Origin: Lycocorax pyrrhopterus obiensis
Taxonomy: Eukaryota > Chordata > Aves > Passeriformes > Paradisaeidae
Assembly: GCA_014706295.1 (NCBI GenBank)
Contig: JACSVZ010000007.1
Span: 48,312,975-48,376,974 of the forward strand
Direction of reading: 5' to 3'
Length of the DNA stretch: 64,000 nt
The notes under the pieces: generated by a model
Seen by the model: only the letters and a program-made list of their open reading frames with translations
Databases searched by the model: none
Told to the model about the DNA's origin: nothing
Position numbers and translations under genes: made by a program
Shown: positions 1-14,569 of the stretch, piece by piece
Position numbering within the stretch: position 1 is the first letter of the stretch
Layout: each line of letters starts with the position of its first letter

Positions 1-1121
1 TGGAGGCTGCAGCTTTGTATAAATCTGGACTCAATTCTCCCTTGTGATCCTTTGCATCAGAAACCTGATCCCACCACCTGTGCACACTTACAGACATGCC
101 AACTTCCATGTTAAAAATCAAGAGGTTCAGAGGTTGAATCAATGTTTGCACAGAGCACACTGAAATCTTTTAAGCACTAAAGTGGAAAACATAATTGCAT
201 AGAAGTTCTTGCCTAGTTTCTGAAGAATTACATGAAATTAAGCAGCTGAGGATTCCAAATAGCTTTCCCAGCTCTCTCCCAGCTGAGAATCCTTCGGAGC
301 AAGCAAGCATCTAACACTACTGCTTATGAAATATTTTAGTTTCAGAAACTAACATCAAGTGATGTACTTATGATCAGAGTTAAATTCCAGTATATATTGC
401 AATAGCCAAGTGATGAGCTCAGCCATCAGGACCTAAAAGCAGGGCGTTATCAGGACAAGTCCAGCACACAGCCTACGTCTTATAACCAAACTCCATGTGC
501 AACCACTAAATTAAGTTTTCTGAGGCAGAGATTTTTGAGAGAAAAAAATGATTTCGCAACTTAGATTTCAGTGAAATAGCAGAGTACTTTTCAGCTGAAG
601 TCCCTAAGCAGTTAATACACCTTCGTTACAAACAAGTTCTGCAGCCAGAGGATTTTACTACCATTTAAGTTTTTGCAGCAGTAATCTTTGTCCCCTGAGG
701 TTTTTTGGGGAGAAACATGAAACTGTTTCCTCATCCTCCTTGTCCTGCTCTCAGCTGGAGCCTGTTTTTTTTCCATTCCCATCATAACCTTTGGGTTTAG
801 CTGACACCTTCCCTCCTCTGCCACAGATGCTGGGTGGGGTCCACACACTTCATTATAGAAAGCTGCTATAATTCAGTCTGTGACTATTATTTTTTATTTT
901 CTCCTTTTATCAAATGCATGTTTAACATCACACTTTCTTGACATTACCTGTTGTAATTCTGTCCACCATCTGAGACTGCAGCCAGTTGTCTCCTCCCACA
1001 GAGCTGCAGAAGGACAGCTTTATTGCACAATGTCCAGTACCATTTGAAAATATTGCTACAATGCCTAGACAAGCAATTACACGGAGATACTTTGCTGTTC
1101 AAATTAGACATTCTCTTTACC
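1..1121. other. Intergenic, nothing recognised
   Basis: Short ORFs only, no repeat family seen. It is downstream of FBLN5. In mammals the next gene on this side is TC2N, and no TC2N exon was identified. Confidence 0.5.
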
Positions 1122-1534
1122 TCATTCAGATTTGATGTACTGTGAATTTGAAAACAGATTTGCTGGCTTGTTATGTTTTGCCTTATGCTGTAAGGCAGAT
1201 TTTCTTTGCACACACACATCATTAATACATTCTGATAATAAATCCAAGTAGGGCTCATCCTTCATGCACCAGAACACTTTGGTCCTGTCTCTCCACAGCC
1301 AGTCCCACATCTGTGTGAGCTGCAGCAGTTGCTTCTGCGCTACCCAGTGGCCTTTAACATTGTAAATGGCTGCCAGCCCCAAACTATCCAAAGGCAAGGA
1401 GAGGTTCCAGGGTGGATAATCACTGAGGCACAAGGGTGCTGCTCTGGACAGGCCATCAGTTTCAGCCTGGAGTGATGAACAGGAGTAACTGTGGGTGCAG
1501 GAGCAAACAGTTCTGTTTCCTCCTCAGGAGGCAT
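1122..1534 (-). other. Unassigned frame-broken ORF cluster
   Basis: Two overlapping minus-strand open frames (1340-1534 and 1122-1433), in different frames, follow one another and could be one decayed coding segment with a frameshift. The first contains P-P-E-E-E-T-E-L-F. The second is Trp-rich (M-W-D-W-L-W-R-D-R). I do not recognise the family; decayed transposon or retroviral coding sequence is possible. It may be chance. Confidence 0.2.
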
Positions 1535-2639
1535 TTGTTGCTGCTGCTGGTGTAGGAATCCAAGATGATTAATCCAGTAAACTCAGGAGGCATTATAAAC
1601 CTTTATGTGTAGTTGAGAAAAGCATGAAATAGAGCCAAGGCATGCTCCTTGCAGTGTTTTCTGATCACATCCTTTTCTTGCCTGACTTCATTAAGAGCCA
1701 GATGCTCTTAATCTGGCACAGGTTTGGGAGGTCATTGTCACACCTACTGAAAAAAGATAAGATTAAATGTTATCAACATATTGACACCTTCACATGTTTT
1801 CTAGAGCTCTTATACCTGGAAGACTGTGGGTAGGTGGTGCTAGCCCAGCTTTAAAATGAGCTTGCTACATGCAAAAGTCAGTTGGCATATCAAATGATCT
1901 AAATGTCATTTAGATCCAAACAATTCCAGTAGTTTCCTCTTTGATTCAATGCTGTAAGACAATTTATTTATACAGTCTGCAGTTTAAAAATTGCATTTTC
2001 AGGGTTAAGGATAAAAGAGAAAGAACCTTATCTGTTGCTGATTTCAGGAAAGATATGAAAGATGAGTTATCTTGAAAGGTTCTGTCTATCTTTCAATGCA
2101 GTAGTTGGACTCAGTTCAATAACAGGGTTTCAAATTATTCCCAAACCTTCATTGTTAGGGGAAGAAAACCCCACAACAAAACAGGAAAGACCTGTTTCAG
2201 GAAAGACTGTTGTATCACTGAAAAAGGGCCCATGGAGCACCTGACTCTGAAATATGCTTATTTATTATAAATAATTTCCATGGCGTCACATTAACAAACA
2301 TAAAAGGTCATGAACTCCTGTATTTGAAGGAAATGTGTTTGACATCTGGGATCTGGCAGAAGTTCCTCCTGTGGGATAGATTGTTTGCGCAGAGCTTTAT
2401 TGAAGAATAATATTAAGAATGAATTACGAAATATTAGTGTAACCTAGTAAGAAATAATTGCATTTTACAAGCTAGAGACATAATAGATCTTACAGAACTA
2501 TTTCAGTTCATCTGATTCAAAAGCACATCAAGGAATTCTAGCTGTGACCAGTTAGCAGTGAAAATCTGTCGGGCTTAAATGCTGCAGTTAGAAATGGACT
2601 GAAAGGAGAAGTCCAAATGCAGGCAATGGCTTAAATGTA

Positions 2640-3470
2640 CGTCTGTATTTTCGTATGCCCTTGCTCTATGAAGGGAGTGAGGAGGGACTTGGCAGGGAGC
2701 CTCAGTAGCTGGGGAAGCTGAGGGCTGCCTGGGAAGCCAGGCCACCCCTGTGCACCCCCATCCAGTGAGCAGGGCAGCATCCCCAGCCCCAGGCATCAGA
2801 CACCTTCATGGGGCTGGGGCTGGGCTGGGGGGGACGCCAGGCCTGTGGGGAGCTGGAAACTGTCACTCCTACACTTTATCCTTTCTCCCCTCTCTTACCC
2901 ATGCTAGTGAAAACCCTACAGGCACAGCCCTTTCCCTACCTGGGGAATGTTCCCTGGGTTGTTTGTAAAGCCCAGTCTCCCAAGGATATGATCTCCCACT
3001 AGGCTGGGATCATGCAGCCTCGTGGGGTACTTCTGGGGTGTCTCCCCAAACAATGTTACAGTCCCACTTGCTTGTGATACTACCCAGAAATGCCTCTTTC
3101 AATGTGGAAGAGGGGATAGGAGGCAGCTCTCCATGTCCTCCCAGCTTCCTCGGGGCCTGGGTCCCTGCCTGTCCACGCCAAGGGCAAACACCTGCCTGGG
3201 CCCTCTCCTCCCCTCTCTCTTTTTGGAACCTCAGGGCCAGGTGCTGCTGCCCTGCCCTGTATTTTCACACCATCATCTCTCTAGAGTCTGCTCAGAGCCT
3301 CAGGGCTGGCCTGTCTCCCAAAAGCAGACACAGGCCTGCCCGAGGATGAGCAGATGTTCCTATCCCCGGGAAGAAGAGGCCAGCCAGGTGTCACCCGCGC
3401 ACAGAGCAAGGGCAGCACACAAAAGGTCCTTTCTGAAAGGGACCAAGACAAGAAAAAGGCCCAAAACCAC
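2640..3470. other. GC-rich intergenic patch
   Basis: Clearly richer in G and C than its flanks, with runs such as ggggctggggctgggctggg. It is poor in CpG. Several overlapping ORFs on both strands arise from composition, and none looks like a protein I know. No CpG island and no repeat family was recognised. Confidence 0.5.
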
Positions 3471-6400
3471 AAAAATAATTTATTGTTTCCAGTTGTAAAA
3501 AGCTTTTTTTTTGTCTTCTATTTTCAGGTGAAAGCAAACCTCATTTACCTTGCTGAAAGTGGGTGATGACAAAAAGCCATTACAGAAATCACTGCAGTTT
3601 AAAGCCTGCTGGCCCCATGGAAGTGAGGGAGCTGGGAAGAAGATCCATGGAGGCCAGTGACTGGTCCTTCACAGAAGCTGGCATGCTGTTCTTCCATCTA
3701 AAATTGCTTGGTTCAAAAGGAGACAAACACTAACCTCCAAGCTGGAGCTTTGGGCACATCCCTCAGGAAAAGGCAAGGTACTTAAAGCCATTTAAGAAAT
3801 GACATAACTAGAAACAGAAGTTGCCAGCCCTCTCTACCCTAATTTTAACACTTTAACCCAGCTGCAGGTTGTTTTGCTCTGTTCCCAGGCAAACACACCA
3901 GTATACAGCACTCTTAAGGTACAGGAAATAAGGGAAAGCCAACCTGCTGCCCATGCTCCCAGCCTTCCCTGTGCAGGACTGCCAGCAGCACTGGCTGCTC
4001 CTCAGCCTTGCACCCAGAATCACTGGGAGGTGAATGTGCTATAGCCACAACTCTTGCCGATATCACTAGGGATTGTAGGGTAGGAGTAAGGATGCACTCT
4101 CACCCCAAAGCTGAGGATTTGCATATTTAACCTCTGTTAGGTTATATACAAAAGTATTCAGAGAGGAGAGAACATACAGCCCTGCAGAGACTGCTCTGCC
4201 AAACAGACTGAAATGAGTTACATCTTGGTAAAACTCAATGATACATCTGTGTGGATGGGTGCAGCCATCACAAACCAGTGTTCTACCAGGAAGTTTAACA
4301 GCTGAAAACTGCAGGTTATTTATTCTTGACAGTATTTTCTTGACAGATTACTTTCAAGAATCCTGAGTCAGCACTAGTAACTGTAGGTACAAATATTTGT
4401 TTGCAGGACACAGTATCTTTGCTATACTATTTACCTGTACTCCCCAAGCCCAAAAGTCTAAGGCTGGCCTTCCATGGTGAACAAATACCTACTTGCCTCA
4501 AGTATTTTCAGTTGTCACTATTGCTTTAACTCTTAGCTCCATAAAAACTAGATTGTATGGTAGCAAGGAATTCAAGGGTGAAGAGTTAATTATTTCACTG
4601 CATCTCGAGGATTTAACTTTAAAACCGCATGCATTTGTATCCAAGTGACATAATGAAAAGTGTGGTGGAAGATGGAAGGTGCAGTCATCCAAACAAGCAA
4701 GGATTTATTAAATTGGTTCTTCAAGATCTTAGAAAACCTAACCAAACACTTCTCAGCCAAAGCTGTGGCTGTTCCTTTGCTAAAACGGACATGGTGATCC
4801 CATGAGTGACAAGGATTTTCATTAGCAGGCAGATGGAGGATGTGTTTCAGTACTGGATTTTAGAGGGCCTCGAGGATGATTTTGGAATGGTATGGTGAGT
4901 CAACTGTGTCAGAGCCCAAGAAAGGAGGAATAAAACAGGCTAGAAAGAGAAGAAATAGGAATGCAGAAGCGCTGTTGAAGATCAGCAACCAGCTGCCATT
5001 CAGACCAGTCCTTACAAACGGTGGCACAGACTATAAACATCATTGTGAAAGAGGTGAGATCACACATGCTGTCCTAATGAGTTACTGGCATGAGAAAGTG
5101 TTCACCTGTATGAGACAGGGAACTGCTGTCTGACTTCCTGGAAAAAACACATAGGGCTCATTTTTTCCATCACTGATTTGGATATGTGCAGGCTGACACT
5201 GAGGACAGTTTAACAACATTCAGCAGTACTTGCAGGCCTAAGGAGGAACTGGTGCCACCAAAAACAGAGAGGGAGGAGAAAGCAGGAGTTCTGGTACACA
5301 GAGTACAGCCCATGGGACTTCTCAAGGAAATACAATTCATAGCTTACCCTTAAGGAAGTGCAGCAGGAGGTTAAATCCCTGCAGGGTGTCAGTTTTATAG
5401 CCCAGCAAAACCTCATCTCTCCAGCAGTGCAGTGTCCTTTACCAGCTGGCTGGGTAGCACTGACAGAAGATTAAGTACAACCTACTTCAGGTTTGTCCAC
5501 ATTTGTGAGTCAGCTTTGGAGAGACCGTTTCCTTATCCACAGAGCTCTAGTCCCTTGTCTGGGAGGACACTGTCAGAACAGATTGGTCTTGCATTGTGAA
5601 AAGAGCAGTAGAGGGGAGGGGATCACACTATTCAGTCCCGTGTGCAATCCCATATAAGACAAACATGGCAGCATGTGCAATAACAACAACCTAAAAAGCA
5701 AATTTTAAACAACTAGGGAAAGAAGGATAAAGTGACTCAGGTGTGGAAACCTCGTATTGGGCTACTTCAGCTGTATGCCAACAGTAAAGTCAGAGCAGCT
5801 GTGTTTTCTGAAGTGTCCATTCTGTACCACACTGAGTGGAAAACCAGGTCCTTGTTACCTTCACTCATAAGGCCACTTCTACCAGGGCACCCCAGAGTGG
5901 ACTGTAGAACCATGAGTCTTTGATCAAGGATCACACCTACTTTCTCATTTTCTTTGAGTAGTTCTAGAGAGTTGCTTTCTTCTCCTGAAATTTTGCAGCT
6001 CAGCATTCCTGCACTTGGCCTCTCCTCTTTCAGTTTGCATGTGTGCTCATTTCAGTGTCATTTTTCTTGAGCATGTGATTCAGAATTAATGTGTTTGCAG
6101 TGTAGTGAAGGGAAATGACGCGTACTTGTGGTACTGGGAATGAGCGGCACTTCCTTTGAGTGCATATCAGCTTTCTGAGTGGCTTGTAAATCATCACAAG
6201 CCCAGTGAATGGCGTATTACCTACCTCACTTTGCAGCAAGTTATTTGAGTGATAAGAATGTGAGAGAGCAACTGTGTGACATAAGTTCCTTCACTTTCCA
6301 CAAAGCAAACCAGAGCCAGTTTTGGCTGTCCTTGCAAATTGCTGAAATAAGAACATTCCACCTGCAAAACACAAACCCAACCAACAAACTCAAACCTCAT

Positions 6401-9400
6401 TAGGCATGGGTCATTGAGTATCATGTGGGTGGAAAAGCCTTTGTTGTACTGAAGTCATAAGATACGTAGTACATGCAGGAGTGAGAACTAGCCACTGGTT
6501 AATGATTTATAAATGAGGAAACCAGTTCAGTCTGAATTATCTTATATTAACACTACTTGTTATGGAGACAAATTTATTCTGACAGTTGAAAGCCAAATTC
6601 TGGCCATACCCTCATGGTCACTCTACAAACCCTTGCCTTCACTGACTCCAACGACCCAGAACAACTGGGAGAGGGGTATGGCACCATGTCAGGCTGGGAG
6701 GAGAGCTCATCTCCTGGGATTGTCTGCGAGCACTTCCAAGGCATGCAGCCTGTACACCCTCCCATACACCCTCCAAACATGTGATGGATAAAGCATGGCT
6801 GGTGCTTGAGGGGGAACTGGGCAAGGGAGCCATCCCCCCTCAGAAGCAGTGACCTGCTCCAACCTTCAGTGGAATTGCAGGGGAAAGAAATGCGTCAGAT
6901 AGGTCAAGCTCCTAGTACAGATACAGTAGTATTACACAAAGTGTTAATTTGAGCCTTATAATACAAAAACCTCCCAGGAAATGAAGGTAAAATACACACA
7001 TGTACCTCCAAGTATGGGCAATTGTACAACATAAAAACTGTGAAAGAAAATTAGCCTCTTGAAAATTAATTATATTTTGCTTTGAAGTTTTCTCTGCTAC
7101 TGTCTGTATGTCACTAGTGCTTATGACCAGTAGGTGTGCCAGTATCACTGATGCTCATTCACCTTGCTTTCCAAAGAGGTTACATAATTCTGTCATGAAT
7201 ACTTGCAGTGATCTTGTATGAACACCACTAAACCAGTTAATGATCAAAATAAGCTAGAATTCAATTATAATTTTTGTTAGCAACTTATTTATTTTTTTAA
7301 AAAAACTTTAGAATAGTCCCTATTGGTGTATTCAATGCAAATTGTTCATGAGCTGTAGAACAATGCAAGACTTAAAAGCTAATTTTCTGCTAGAAATGAA
7401 GTAATGGTAATAGGCTAAAAGGACAGGATGAGGGACATTGAAACTATCCATTTAAAATTACAGTACAAAATTATTCTTAAAAAAAAAAAGAAAAGAAGAC
7501 TTCAAAATATAACATGCTTATTAACCCAGACAGCCTGCAAGTAAGAGTTAGGGAAATGACTGTTTAAGCAACAACACTATGCAGCATCCTTTGAGCTGAG
7601 CAGTGAGTCCTCCTCCTTCCACCTTACTGGCTGCAGGATAAACTCTTGGTATAAGGTGGTACTGTTTGTGCTATACCTGACATTGTACTTAGAGGTTTGT
7701 GGTGTCTAGTGCATCTCATTAGGTGACAGATTGGCTAGGGCATCATTTTTTTGAAAACTGATTCTGCATTCAAACACATGAATGGCCCCTGCCCTGCCAT
7801 TTTTATTGAAGTGACTGTTAGTATTTCCCAAGCAGAGCTAAAATGCTTCATACAGCAAGAGAGATCTGTCTCAGAGATTCTGCACACCAAGAGCCTTCTT
7901 TAGGACTTTTACATTATCTTGGTGTGTCCTCCCCTTGCCTCTGGCTATGCCTGCCTCTTTCTTGGCTCGACCATCAAACAGCCATTGTGTCTATATCCTG
8001 ATAAGGATCAACTGTGCTTAATCCTGCTGTGGGAGACAAGGGTGCTAGAGGTCAAGAAGCGAATTCTTCCTTTTCCAGATGTTGTGTGGGACGTCTTAAT
8101 TTCAGAGCTATTAATAGGCTACATGGACAGTTATCTTTCTAAGGAGATAATCTCCTTTTTAATATTTTGTGTTTCTAGTTGATTATTTTTGTCCATGTCA
8201 ATGACATCATAACCAAAGCACTGAAGCTTAACTAATCAGCAAGTTCTTTTTTATTAACTTTCTGGTTCAATTGTAATTTTATCCCTCTGTAATTCTCTTA
8301 CATCCATGGGTATGACTACACTGCTGTGAACCGAATGCTGTCACTTACATCATTGTTAACTCACACCAAATCAGACTGGGTAATTCCAAGTGAGCACAAC
8401 CATGAGGAAAGGCAGAGGGATACACTAAAGCTTCCTGCAGGTAGTATGTGTGTGGTAGGTAACAGCTTGGTCCTTTTAATTTTGGTAATTTTAAATTTTC
8501 CATTTATACAGATGTATAAATGCAGTGAGAAATTTTATAGACATTGTGATGTAAATCTCCACTTGATATCATTCAGAAGTCAGTGAAATTACCTCTCCTT
8601 CAGCTCTATGTCTCTATGTGTTTTGTTTCTTCTTCACTGAGCTGGGGTGTAGACTTGTGCTAGCAGATGTTTCTGGTCACTGTAGGAGCCCAGGGATCTC
8701 TGTCGAGTGGCTGCTGTTGTTTTGGAAGCAGTCAATTTTTCTGTCCCCCTGCCCTACTTGAATGGCATCAGATGTCATGGTCCAAAGGAATATTTTTAAA
8801 TGATGAATTATATTCCGGTACTCTTGGGGATACTGATTTTAATAACAAATCCGTGTAATCTTGGCAGGCCTTCTTCCTTTTTGTTTGTATTTCACATAAT
8901 CTACAAAGCAAGTTTACTGACCAAAATGTTTCTGAAAAACAGGAATTTCTCATGAAGACTGGGGAACTCTGGTCCTGGATTTTTGAATCCTGTTTGCATT
9001 GTGTGTAGGCAGCCAAGAAACCCCATGCTTTGAAGATTTTTGTCGAAAACTAACCTTTGTAGCTATGTTTCTCATGTTGGTTGGAGAACATGTGCAGCAA
9101 GTTGCTGATGAACAATCTCTAGACTAAGGTCCCAGTCTGGACAAACACATGCACGTGCGTTACTCAGAACACTGCAGAATCTTAAGGAAGTCAACATAAT
9201 CCCTCATAGGTTACAGTGAGGAACAATTCCTATGAATGATGTGACTATGCAAAGGCTTGGGTGTAGCTTCATGTTTTAACAAAACAGAATTGAGTGCCTG
9301 GGCTTGCCTTTGAAGAGCAGGAGTGAGGAATCATTCATGGGAACACATCAATGAATGTCTTGAAATACCAGAAGAAATTTTGAAATGTTAAAGGTTATCT

Positions 9401-12400
9401 CAGGAAATCTCAAAGAACCCAAAGATAGTGCCCACCAAGAAAGAGATATTGCAATCATACTATTATTTATTTACAGAAAAGAAGCTTTCAGCTCTACTCT
9501 AAAAATAATACATATCTGCTTACATTTATACCACTGACACTGAGATTTGAGACTTAAAACTGGGCTAAATCTAGACCTGAGGTGAGGTGTTTAATGATCA
9601 CTGACTTCAGCATAATGATGATCACACTGAACTGTCTCTGACTGGGGCCACATACTCTGTTTGCAAATTGGAAAAACCTCATCCAAGATTTGTAAAGCCT
9701 AAGTATTGCATAAGTGTGTCCTTATCAGACTTCTTAAAAAGCCTTGAGACTATCAAGACAACATGATAACAGATGCCATTTCCGAACAAAATCGGGACCT
9801 AGAAGAGCATCTTTCACCTTCAAAACTGAGGAATTGTGGGGTTTTTTAAATTCCTGTTCATGAAGCCAGGCTCTACCAGCAGGCTGGGCAATCCCTTCAG
9901 CCATTCACACCTAGTACTTTGCTGTAAGGGTGCTTATGAACATGGCAGCGCCTGCATTTCCAGTGAAACGCATGAAAAGCTTGCACAGGTGGTAGATGCA
10001 GAAGAATCTGATGGGGAAATAACGGCTCTGCCTTGGATATGAGATGAGCAATTGAGGTCAGTCAGGCCCTAGAAAAGATGAATAGCCTACAATGGATCTC
10101 CAAAAAGCAAAATGAAAAATGTTAAGTAGTGCCAGAGAAGAAGTGGAGCTCACTCAGCATGTGCTTGCAGTGCATGACCATAATTAGATCATTTGTCCAG
10201 GACAAACCCCAAAGGGAAAATGAGTGACCTCTGGGATAAGGGAAAGGGAATCGAAAGAGACTGAATATTTCAGGAGTTCTTGATTGCTGAAGTGTTTCCT
10301 ATAGATCCCTTTGCTACTCAGATTCATTCCTCAATTCTTACATTGAGGTTACTGCATCATTATTTACTTCCTGGTGTAAAAGCTGTACCCAAACTCTCCC
10401 TCATGTGGCTTCACCAGTATTAGTTGAGTTACCCAGGGGGATCAGTTTGCAGACCACTAGAGGGATCTCAGAAGTTTGAGCTAAGAATGGGGATAGGTGA
10501 GATTTCCACATCTGATGTGCACAGTTAAAATCTTCATGTACACTCTGCACTGAAACAGGTGAGGAAAGAGGCAGGTGCAGATAGCAGCTAGCTATCACTG
10601 ACATCCCCACACAAATACTTCTGAACCATTACACTCCCTGTGGTACTGACCCTTCAGCACATGTCACCTTTCTGGGTCAGGCTTTCTGCAGAATCTCCAA
10701 AAGTCTAGTTATGGCCATCATCCTCAGTCTTCATGCATGGCACCTGCTTTGGGGTTGAGCTATTCAAAATTGGTTCAAAGACTTAAAACAACAAAATGTA
10801 ACAAGTGTAAATCACTTGTCTGTACTTGGGTCAGATGAGGAAACAGAATTTGCTTGTGCCGTGTTGTCTTACAGCTCTTTGACTTCCAAATGCAGAGCCA
10901 CACTACCACTTCTGTAGCTTCTGTAAGTTCTCTTGTATACAGATACGTGTGCAGTGCTTTATACAGGGAAGATTCTAAGGACACTTGTTATCTCTTTATT
11001 GAAAAGCATCAGTCATGCAGATTAACACCAGATGAGGGCTTTGTCCATCCAGGATAGAGATTTATTTTGACAATAATGCCTGTCAGGATTGAATAACATT
11101 AGGGCATACTTTTATTCCTTTTTTTTTTAAACATCTTTATGCTATGACATTTTCATTGTGTTCTAATACAGCTACATGCTGTGGAGGATATTCAGTAGCA
11201 TATTTTGTGAATAAGCCAGACTGGAGAACTTGCATGACCACAAACTGTACTGATTATATTGTTCTGCCTGCTCCAGACAGAGAAAAAATAATATGCAAGT
11301 TCTGCTGATACTGATACCATGTTTATGAGACAATAAAAGCTGGCTCTTCTGAAGGCTAAGTCAAAAAAAAGGTAAATATGAATACAGGCCCCCAGCTGAA
11401 GAGGAGAGAGCTCTATATGAATGGCCCTGGACACTACACTCAGTGATGGTGGGTGACCAGGTTCTCAAAAGAAGTTTAGTTATTTTCAACAGTTATTGTG
11501 GTCAGAGAGAATCACCTGTTGAAAAGCAGTTCTGTGGGATCCAGGAAACTCTTGGGTGAAATTACATTTTGTTGTCTGTGTCAAAAAAGTCAATTCTCTA
11601 AAAATATCTCAAAGTCAAATAAGCCAGATGATAGGACCCATTCTACTTCCTCTGGCACCTAATCCAACTAGCATGAATCACTTTGTTCATTTACCAGAAT
11701 AGCTTCTCCTTCCCAATCATTGTGATCTGTATCAAAGATTACTGCCATATCTGCTTTCTTTTACCTTTATTCCAGTTATTGCACTGGCAATAGGTGCTGT
11801 ACAAACACATAGTGGAGGGCAGTCTTTCTGCTGAGGACCTATGTTCAAACAGACATGACAGCTGACAGGCAGGAGAGGCAAAGAGCTGTCCCTTTCCTGC
11901 CTGGCAAGGGAACAGCTGTGCCAGCCTGAGCAAGCAGAGCCAGAGGGAAGCCACACACACCCAGAGCAGGGTCTGTGCCCTCCTCTGGTCCTGGTCAGAA
12001 TACTGGCCATTAACCATATGGTAAAACTCTTCATGTTAGAGAATCCTCGGCAGTGGGTTAGAATAAAGAATCATTTTCTGAGCAGACCTGGAATTCTGTC
12101 TGCTTTTGAGGAGTCCTGGCCTCAAAGAAGAACATGAATATAAGGAGCAGTTGCAAGTTTGCATTTTTAACTTTCATGCTGTAAAACCGTGACATGCGTA
12201 GTCCTCTTTTTTTATTTGGTGAGAATTGCTGTAATATTTGAGTCTGCAATAGTCTATTGAAAACAGACCCCTGACTAGGAAACAGAGAGTTTAGGTGTTA
12301 TAAACTGCTAGTAATTTATTATTTTGAGACTGGCATATATTTTGGCAAAGTTTAAGTTGGCTGGAGTGATAGTGAGTGATGAAAGATGTTATGGCGGTTG

Positions 12401-13764
12401 AGAAGTGACTGAATTCCTTTGTTTCCAGACTTTTCACTTTTTTTTTTAAGGCACAGAATGTTTATATAGAAAGTGTAATATTGTTTTATGAGTATTTGCT
12501 GGATCCTGCTAAAACCAAGCATTCAAGCTTTACTCTTTTAACAAAGTGTTTTGTTATGGAATTCCTCTGGGTTTTGATGTTTCTGAATTAGGGTTAAATC
12601 AGGTTGGTATGTGGGGGCCATGGGAGAACAGGCCAGGAGTGACAAACTGTCTGGTGTCTAACAGGGTGCGCTTCCACTCCAGGAGGTGATATGGTGGCAG
12701 GAAGAGAGGACTCCTCAGCTGGGCACAAAAAGGGGATTTTAAGAGAAGAAGAGGGGATTTTAAGCACTGGGAAAGCTGTCAGCATTTTAAGAGTTGGACA
12801 TCTTCAGTGCAAGACCCTGCCTGTCCCTCGGCTGCTCTCTGGTTCATCAGAGCCTGCATGTTTCCCATGCTTTATTTCCATCATCTGGAACAGGAGCACT
12901 TTTAGTCCCATGGTTATAAACTATCATTCCTCGTTCCTGATCATCTCTGTTTTTCCCTCCAAGACTGTGGTATTTGATGAGCCATGATACACTCAGGAAA
13001 CAAATTATTGTTTCTGATATTTCTCTGCCCATTTCCTCTGCATTTATCTTCTCCAAGTCGGCTGCTCATAAAACTCCCTGGCTTTCTGCCTTCAGCTTGG
13101 CCCACTAAACCCTGGAGTCAGTCTCCAGCCTTTTTGTTTTTACAATACAGGACAGAGCTCTGAGCCACAGCATCCCAGGATGTTGTAGCAGCAGAGAGAA
13201 AACCTTTAAACTATTAAGAAACGGAAGCTGCTAAACTCAGTGTTTCATTGCTGAGAGCATCAGGGCTTCCTTCAAGCTGAGTACAAGGAAAAAGAGCAGA
13301 GTCTCTACTGATTCACAAAGCTTACTAGGAACAAGAGTCCGTTTTCTGATTGTGTCATGCAGTCTGTGTTGTAATAACTTTCTAAGTCTTTATTCTCTCA
13401 TTTAATACTCCACTTCAATGAAGACCTCACATAATGCTGCTGTTCGGCTCCTAGTTGCTCACATTATAATCTTTGTAAACTCCTTCTCCCAAGTAGCACT
13501 AAGCACTTCCAGTTCTCAAAAGACAAAGCAAAGATTATCCTTCCTGTCCTAGCAGTGCTAGAGAGCAAATAAGCCAGTAAGGAAAAAACAAAGCAAAAGA
13601 GCCTGTTTCAGACAAATTTAAGAACAAGGCATATAAACCCTCATCCCTATTAAAATAAAAGACCAAAGTGCCAGTGGCTTCAACACACATTATACCTTCC
13701 AACTATACAATTTTAAATTTTTTTTCAAACTATTAAACATATATATAGATTTAGCTTAGCACTG
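3471..13764. other. Intergenic, mostly unique-looking DNA
   Basis: Ten kilobases with only short, overlapping ORFs. No coding exon, RNA gene or clear repeat family was recognised on either strand. A non-coding first exon or promoter of the next gene could lie here unseen. Confidence 0.5.
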
Positions 13765-14335
13765 AGAGGCCTCAGCTGGAATACTTTTCACAGTTTTGGG
13801 CACTGCGCTTCAAAAAAGATGTGAACCAACTGGAGAGGATCCAGATGAGAGCAACGCGAATGATCAAAGGTCCAGAAAATGTGATGTATGAGGAAAGACC
13901 AAAAGAATTGGGTTTGTTTAGACTAGAGAAGAACAGTCTGAGGGGAGACATGACAACAGTCTTCAGACACGTTAGCCTGCTGCAAAGGGGAAGATAAACT
14001 GTTCTCAGTTTCTACTGGAAGTAGGCTAAAAAGCAGCAGATTACAACAGAGATTCAGATTAGACTTTAGAAGAAACTTTCTATTGGTTACAGCAGTTATA
14101 CCTGAGAAGACAATGCCCATGGAAACTGTGGGATCTCATTGTTTGAGATTGAGGTACTGGTATAGTCCGGTCTGCTTTGTGGTAGAAGCATGAATAAGAC
14201 TGGTCCTAGTCCTTTTCAGCTATTTCCCCCCATGTTAGAAGTGTAGGAGAGAGACTGCAAGTGAAAAGAACAATTCATATTTTTTGAAGGAATTTGGACA
14301 GGTCTGACCTGAGTGATCTTTGAACAGGAGATTAA
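13765..14335 (+). mobile_element. CR1 LINE, 3' part
   Basis: Read on the plus strand this follows the avian CR1 consensus for the end of ORF2 and the region after it. Recognisable words in order are gaggcctcagctgga, agttttgggcactg, ggagaggatccagatgagag, tatgaggaaagac, aattgggtttgttta and gggagacatgacaacagt. Divergence is moderate and the reading frame is broken. It lies about 250 bp past the FBLN5 poly(A) signal and runs toward the gene. Confidence 0.85.
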
Positions 14336-14569
14336 TTGCAGCCATAACTACAGGGTTAGTATTACTACTTTGTAGCCATTACAAACTGTTTGCAACTATC
14401 ACACTCAGGAAAACAGGGAAAAATAAAATTCTGATTCTTAATCTGCTCTCAAGTCCCTACTTATGCTGGACACTATTCTGGCAGTGGAGGCCTCTGTCAA
14501 GGATCTTGAGTGTAAATAAGCATAAAATCCTAAGTGTTGTAAAACACACCATCCAGTGATAGATTTCTA

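Noticed and set aside
3022..3498. 158-codon plus-strand open frame
   Set aside because: Explained by low stop-codon density in a GC-rich patch; overlapping frames on both strands are equally open.
1..13764. TC2N exons (expected neighbour downstream of FBLN5)
   Set aside because: No open frame resembles the TC2N N-terminus or its C2 domains, so the gene must start outside the window or in exons I cannot see.
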